A DNA stretch of 64,000 bases, from contig URKQ01000004.1 of the NCBI GenBank assembly GCA_900548455.1, positions 1 through 64,000 on the forward strand, given 5' to 3'. This stretch comes from an uncultured Clostridium sp. (GTDB taxonomy: Bacteria; Bacillota; Clostridia; Clostridiales; Clostridiaceae). Below, one piece after another: positions 62,696-64,000 of this stretch. A model generated the notes under the pieces. It saw only the letters and a list, made by a program, of their open reading frames with translations. It had not been told where the DNA came from and did no database searches. Position numbers and translations under genes: made by a program. Positions within the stretch are counted from its first letter, which is position 1, and each line of letters starts with the position of its first letter.

Positions 62696-62705
62696 TTTAT
62701 ATAGA

Positions 62706-63025
62706 CTAACTTTGCTATTATGATATATGCACCTCTGTTCACGGGCTGCGGAACTTTATAGGGTGTCATATATTAGTATTAAAAAGCTAATAATTTAGTT
62801 GTAAGAATTGTATAAGTTTGGAGCGTTCCTGTAGATAGTTCACTTGAGGTGATATATCCAGTAATAGCAAAGTTTTATGTAATATAAGAGTTGCAACAGA
62901 GTAAGGGGTTGCTAAAGGTAGAGATTCCAGCGTGAATCTCTTGATTTTCAATATAGGCTAACTTTGCTATTATGATATATGCACCTTCGTTCACGGGCTG
63001 CGGAATTTTATAGGATGTCATATTA
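62706..63025. repeat. Non-coding region with two 68-bp direct repeats
   Basis: 62706-62773 and 62958-63025 are 94 percent identical (four differences). Both begin CTAACTTTGCTATTATGATA and include GTTCACGGGCTGCGGAA. Between them are 184 bp without a gene, which contain GTTGCTAAAGG then a GAGATTC...GAATCTC hairpin like that at 13690-13723. A partial copy lies at 61093. Probably a dispersed repeat family. The gap 62696-63134 has no coding region. Confidence 0.65.
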
Positions 63026-63051
63026 AGAGATGCATAAAAACTTTAAAATTA

Positions 63052-63075
63052 AATATGACAATATGTTGTCATATT
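63052..63075. promoter_or_regulatory. Inverted repeat upstream of the GyrI-like gene
   Basis: AATATGACAA and TTGTCATATT are perfect 10-bp arms around TATG, 60 bp before the gene. It is either an operator or a terminator-like hairpin (a short T run follows). Confidence 0.45.
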
Positions 63076-63134
63076 TTCTTCTTTATTATAGTTTATATAG
63101 TTACAAAATAAAATATTAAGGTAGGGTATTTAAT

Positions 63135-63767
63135 ATGTCTTTTGATTATAAGAAAGAGTATAAAGAGTTTTATTTGCCGAAGAATAAGCCATCAATTATT
63201 GAGATTCCTAAAATGAATTTTATTGCAGTTAAAGGTAAAGGTAATCCCAATGAACCTGATGGAGAGTATAAAAATGCAATGGAATTATTATATAGTATTG
63301 CTTTTACAATTAAGATGAGTTACAAGGGAAATTATAAAATAGATGTATATTTTCAGTATGTAGTTCCACCATTGGAAGGATTTTGGTGGATGGAAAATTC
63401 AGAAGGAATTAATTACAGTAGAAAGGCTGATTTTAGATGGATATCTCTTATTCGTTTACCGGATTTTGTTGGAAAAACTGATTTTGATTGGGCTATATCT
63501 GAAGCTAAAAGAAAGAAGAAAAGAGATTTTTCTAAAGTTGAATTTTTTACCTATGATGAAGGATTATGTGTTCAATGTATGCATATTGGATCATATGATG
63601 ATGAGCCTGCAATAATTGAAATTATGGATAGATTTGCCTTGGATAGTGGATATAAGATTGATATTACGAAAGATAGGTATCATCATGAAATTTATTTAAG
63701 TGATGCTAGAAAATGTAGTAAAGAAAATTTAAAGACTGTTATTAGGCATCCTATTAAGAGATTATAA
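63135..63767 (+). CDS. GyrI-like small-molecule binding domain protein
   Basis: 210 aa. It opens EFYLPKNKPSIIEIPKMNFI AV-type, with FIAVKGKGNPNEPDGEY near 30-46 and MELLYSIAFTIKM near 49-61, the layout of clostridial GyrI-like (SHSP2) proteins. WWMENSEGINYSRK (~87) and GLCVQCMHIGSYDDEP (~138-153) form the rest of the fold. DARKCSKENLKTVIRHPIK closes it. Many members degrade or bind foreign small molecules, including cyclopropyl-type drugs; some are hydrolases and some are effector sensors. There is no DNA-binding domain. RBS AAGGTAGGG precedes the ATG. A terminator follows. Confidence 0.8.
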   Translation: MSFDYKKEYKEFYLPKNKPSIIEIPKMNFIAVKGKGNPNEPDGEYKNAMELLYSIAFTIKMSYKGNYKIDVYFQYVVPPLEGFWWMENSEGINYSRKADFRWISLIRLPDFVGKTDFDWAISEAKRKKKRDFSKVEFFTYDEGLCVQCMHIGSYDDEPAIIEIMDRFALDSGYKIDITKDRYHHEIYLSDARKCSKENLKTVIRHPIKRL

Positions 63768-63784
63768 ATAATAAAATTTTTATA

Positions 63785-63840
63785 AAAGGGACTTTGGAAA
63801 AATAAAATCATTTATTTCTCCAAGGTCCCTTTAATTTTTT
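63785..63840 (+). terminator. Terminator after the GyrI-like gene
   Basis: AAAGGGACTTTGGA and TCCAAGGTCCCTTT pair over 14 bp with one mismatch, followed by a T run. Its right arm abuts the stop codon of the convergent partial gene. Confidence 0.85.
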
Positions 63841-64000
63841 TGCTTATTGTTTTTATATAGACAAACAACAAAGCTTATAAAAGCTAAATAATAAATAACA
63901 TTTATTATAAGCTTAAAGAAAGAATTCAAATGTGGATAAAAGGTATATTGACCGAAGAAGGAGCCAATAAAAATTATGACCCCAAGAAATACATATAAAA
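63831..64000 (-). CDS. Partial membrane protein gene (3' end only)
   Basis: The minus strand is open from the window edge to a TAA at 63831-63833, giving the last ~55 residues. They start LYVFLGVIIFIGSFFGQYTF, then YPHLNSFFKLIINV and YYLAFISFVVCLYKNNKQKN. Two hydrophobic segments and a basic, lysine-rich C-terminus indicate an integral membrane protein. The start lies outside the window and the family cannot be named. Confidence 0.55.
   Translation of the reverse strand, partial: LYVFLGVIIFIGSFFGQYTFYPHLNSFFKLIINVIYYLAFISFVVCLYKNNKQKN

Noticed and set aside
62706..63025. CRISPR array
   Set aside because: Only two long repeats 184 bp apart, no regular spacers and no cas genes.

Overview
The window is AT-rich, densely coded DNA with strong AGGAGG-type ribosome binding sites and many intrinsic terminators. 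It contains an OFA-family MFS carrier, a YhgE/Pip protein, an EFR1-type ferredoxin and a PTS fructose operon. This fits a low-GC Firmicute, most likely a Clostridium (sensu stricto) chromosome. No rRNA, tRNA, CRISPR array, intact insertion sequence or prophage was seen.

Layout. 1-8.7 kb: an orphan B12-binding radical SAM enzyme, a YhgE/Pip membrane protein behind a TetR-type palindrome, an AbgT-like transporter, a ClpP-like protease, a small methyltransferase, and a PadR/DUF2812 pair with two clear operators. 8.7-13.5 kb: a fructose operon (1-phosphofructokinase, IIABC permease, enzyme I) with what looks like a collapsed HPr gene between the last two. 13.5-15.1 kb: repeat-rich non-coding DNA, a small membrane protein and a chimeric gene relic. 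15.1-22.7 kb: a bacteriocin-type export locus. On the minus strand it holds a peptidase-containing ABC exporter, an unknown coupled protein, an HlyD-like adaptor, a 133-aa double-glycine precursor and a small membrane protein (possible immunity). It is headed by an unlisted 55-aa signal-peptide-bearing peptide gene. Divergent from it is a 430-aa HTH protein with a long helical C-terminal region (RRNPP-like). Together these look like a peptide-pheromone-controlled bacteriocin system.

22.9-34.9 kb: mixed accessory genes: acetyltransferase, NIF3/YqfO-like protein, and a duplicated GntR 5' region flanking a C39-like peptidase and a membrane protein. Then come an intact GntR-ABC operon, a GH29 fucosidase, a HAD hydrolase, a MacB-like ABC protein, two small membrane proteins and GltS. 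35-44 kb: an ABC pair, SelO, an acetyltransferase behind a structured leader, a PNPOx-like protein, EFR1 ferredoxin, a diguanylate cyclase and an unusual BNR-like membrane protein.

44.1-57.4 kb: one giant 4142-aa non-ribosomal peptide synthetase with layout acyl-AMP ligase-T-C-A-T-C-A-T-C-A-T-reductase, with a convergent Sfp-type phosphopantetheinyl transferase. The predicted product is an N-acyl tripeptide released reductively as an aldehyde or alcohol, resembling peptide-aldehyde protease inhibitors. 57.5-64 kb: MFS carrier, NhaA, a short soluble chemoreceptor, a YoaP-like acetyltransferase, a zinc-ribbon protein, a P-loop kinase, a GyrI-like protein, dispersed non-coding repeats, and a partial membrane-protein gene running off the right edge.
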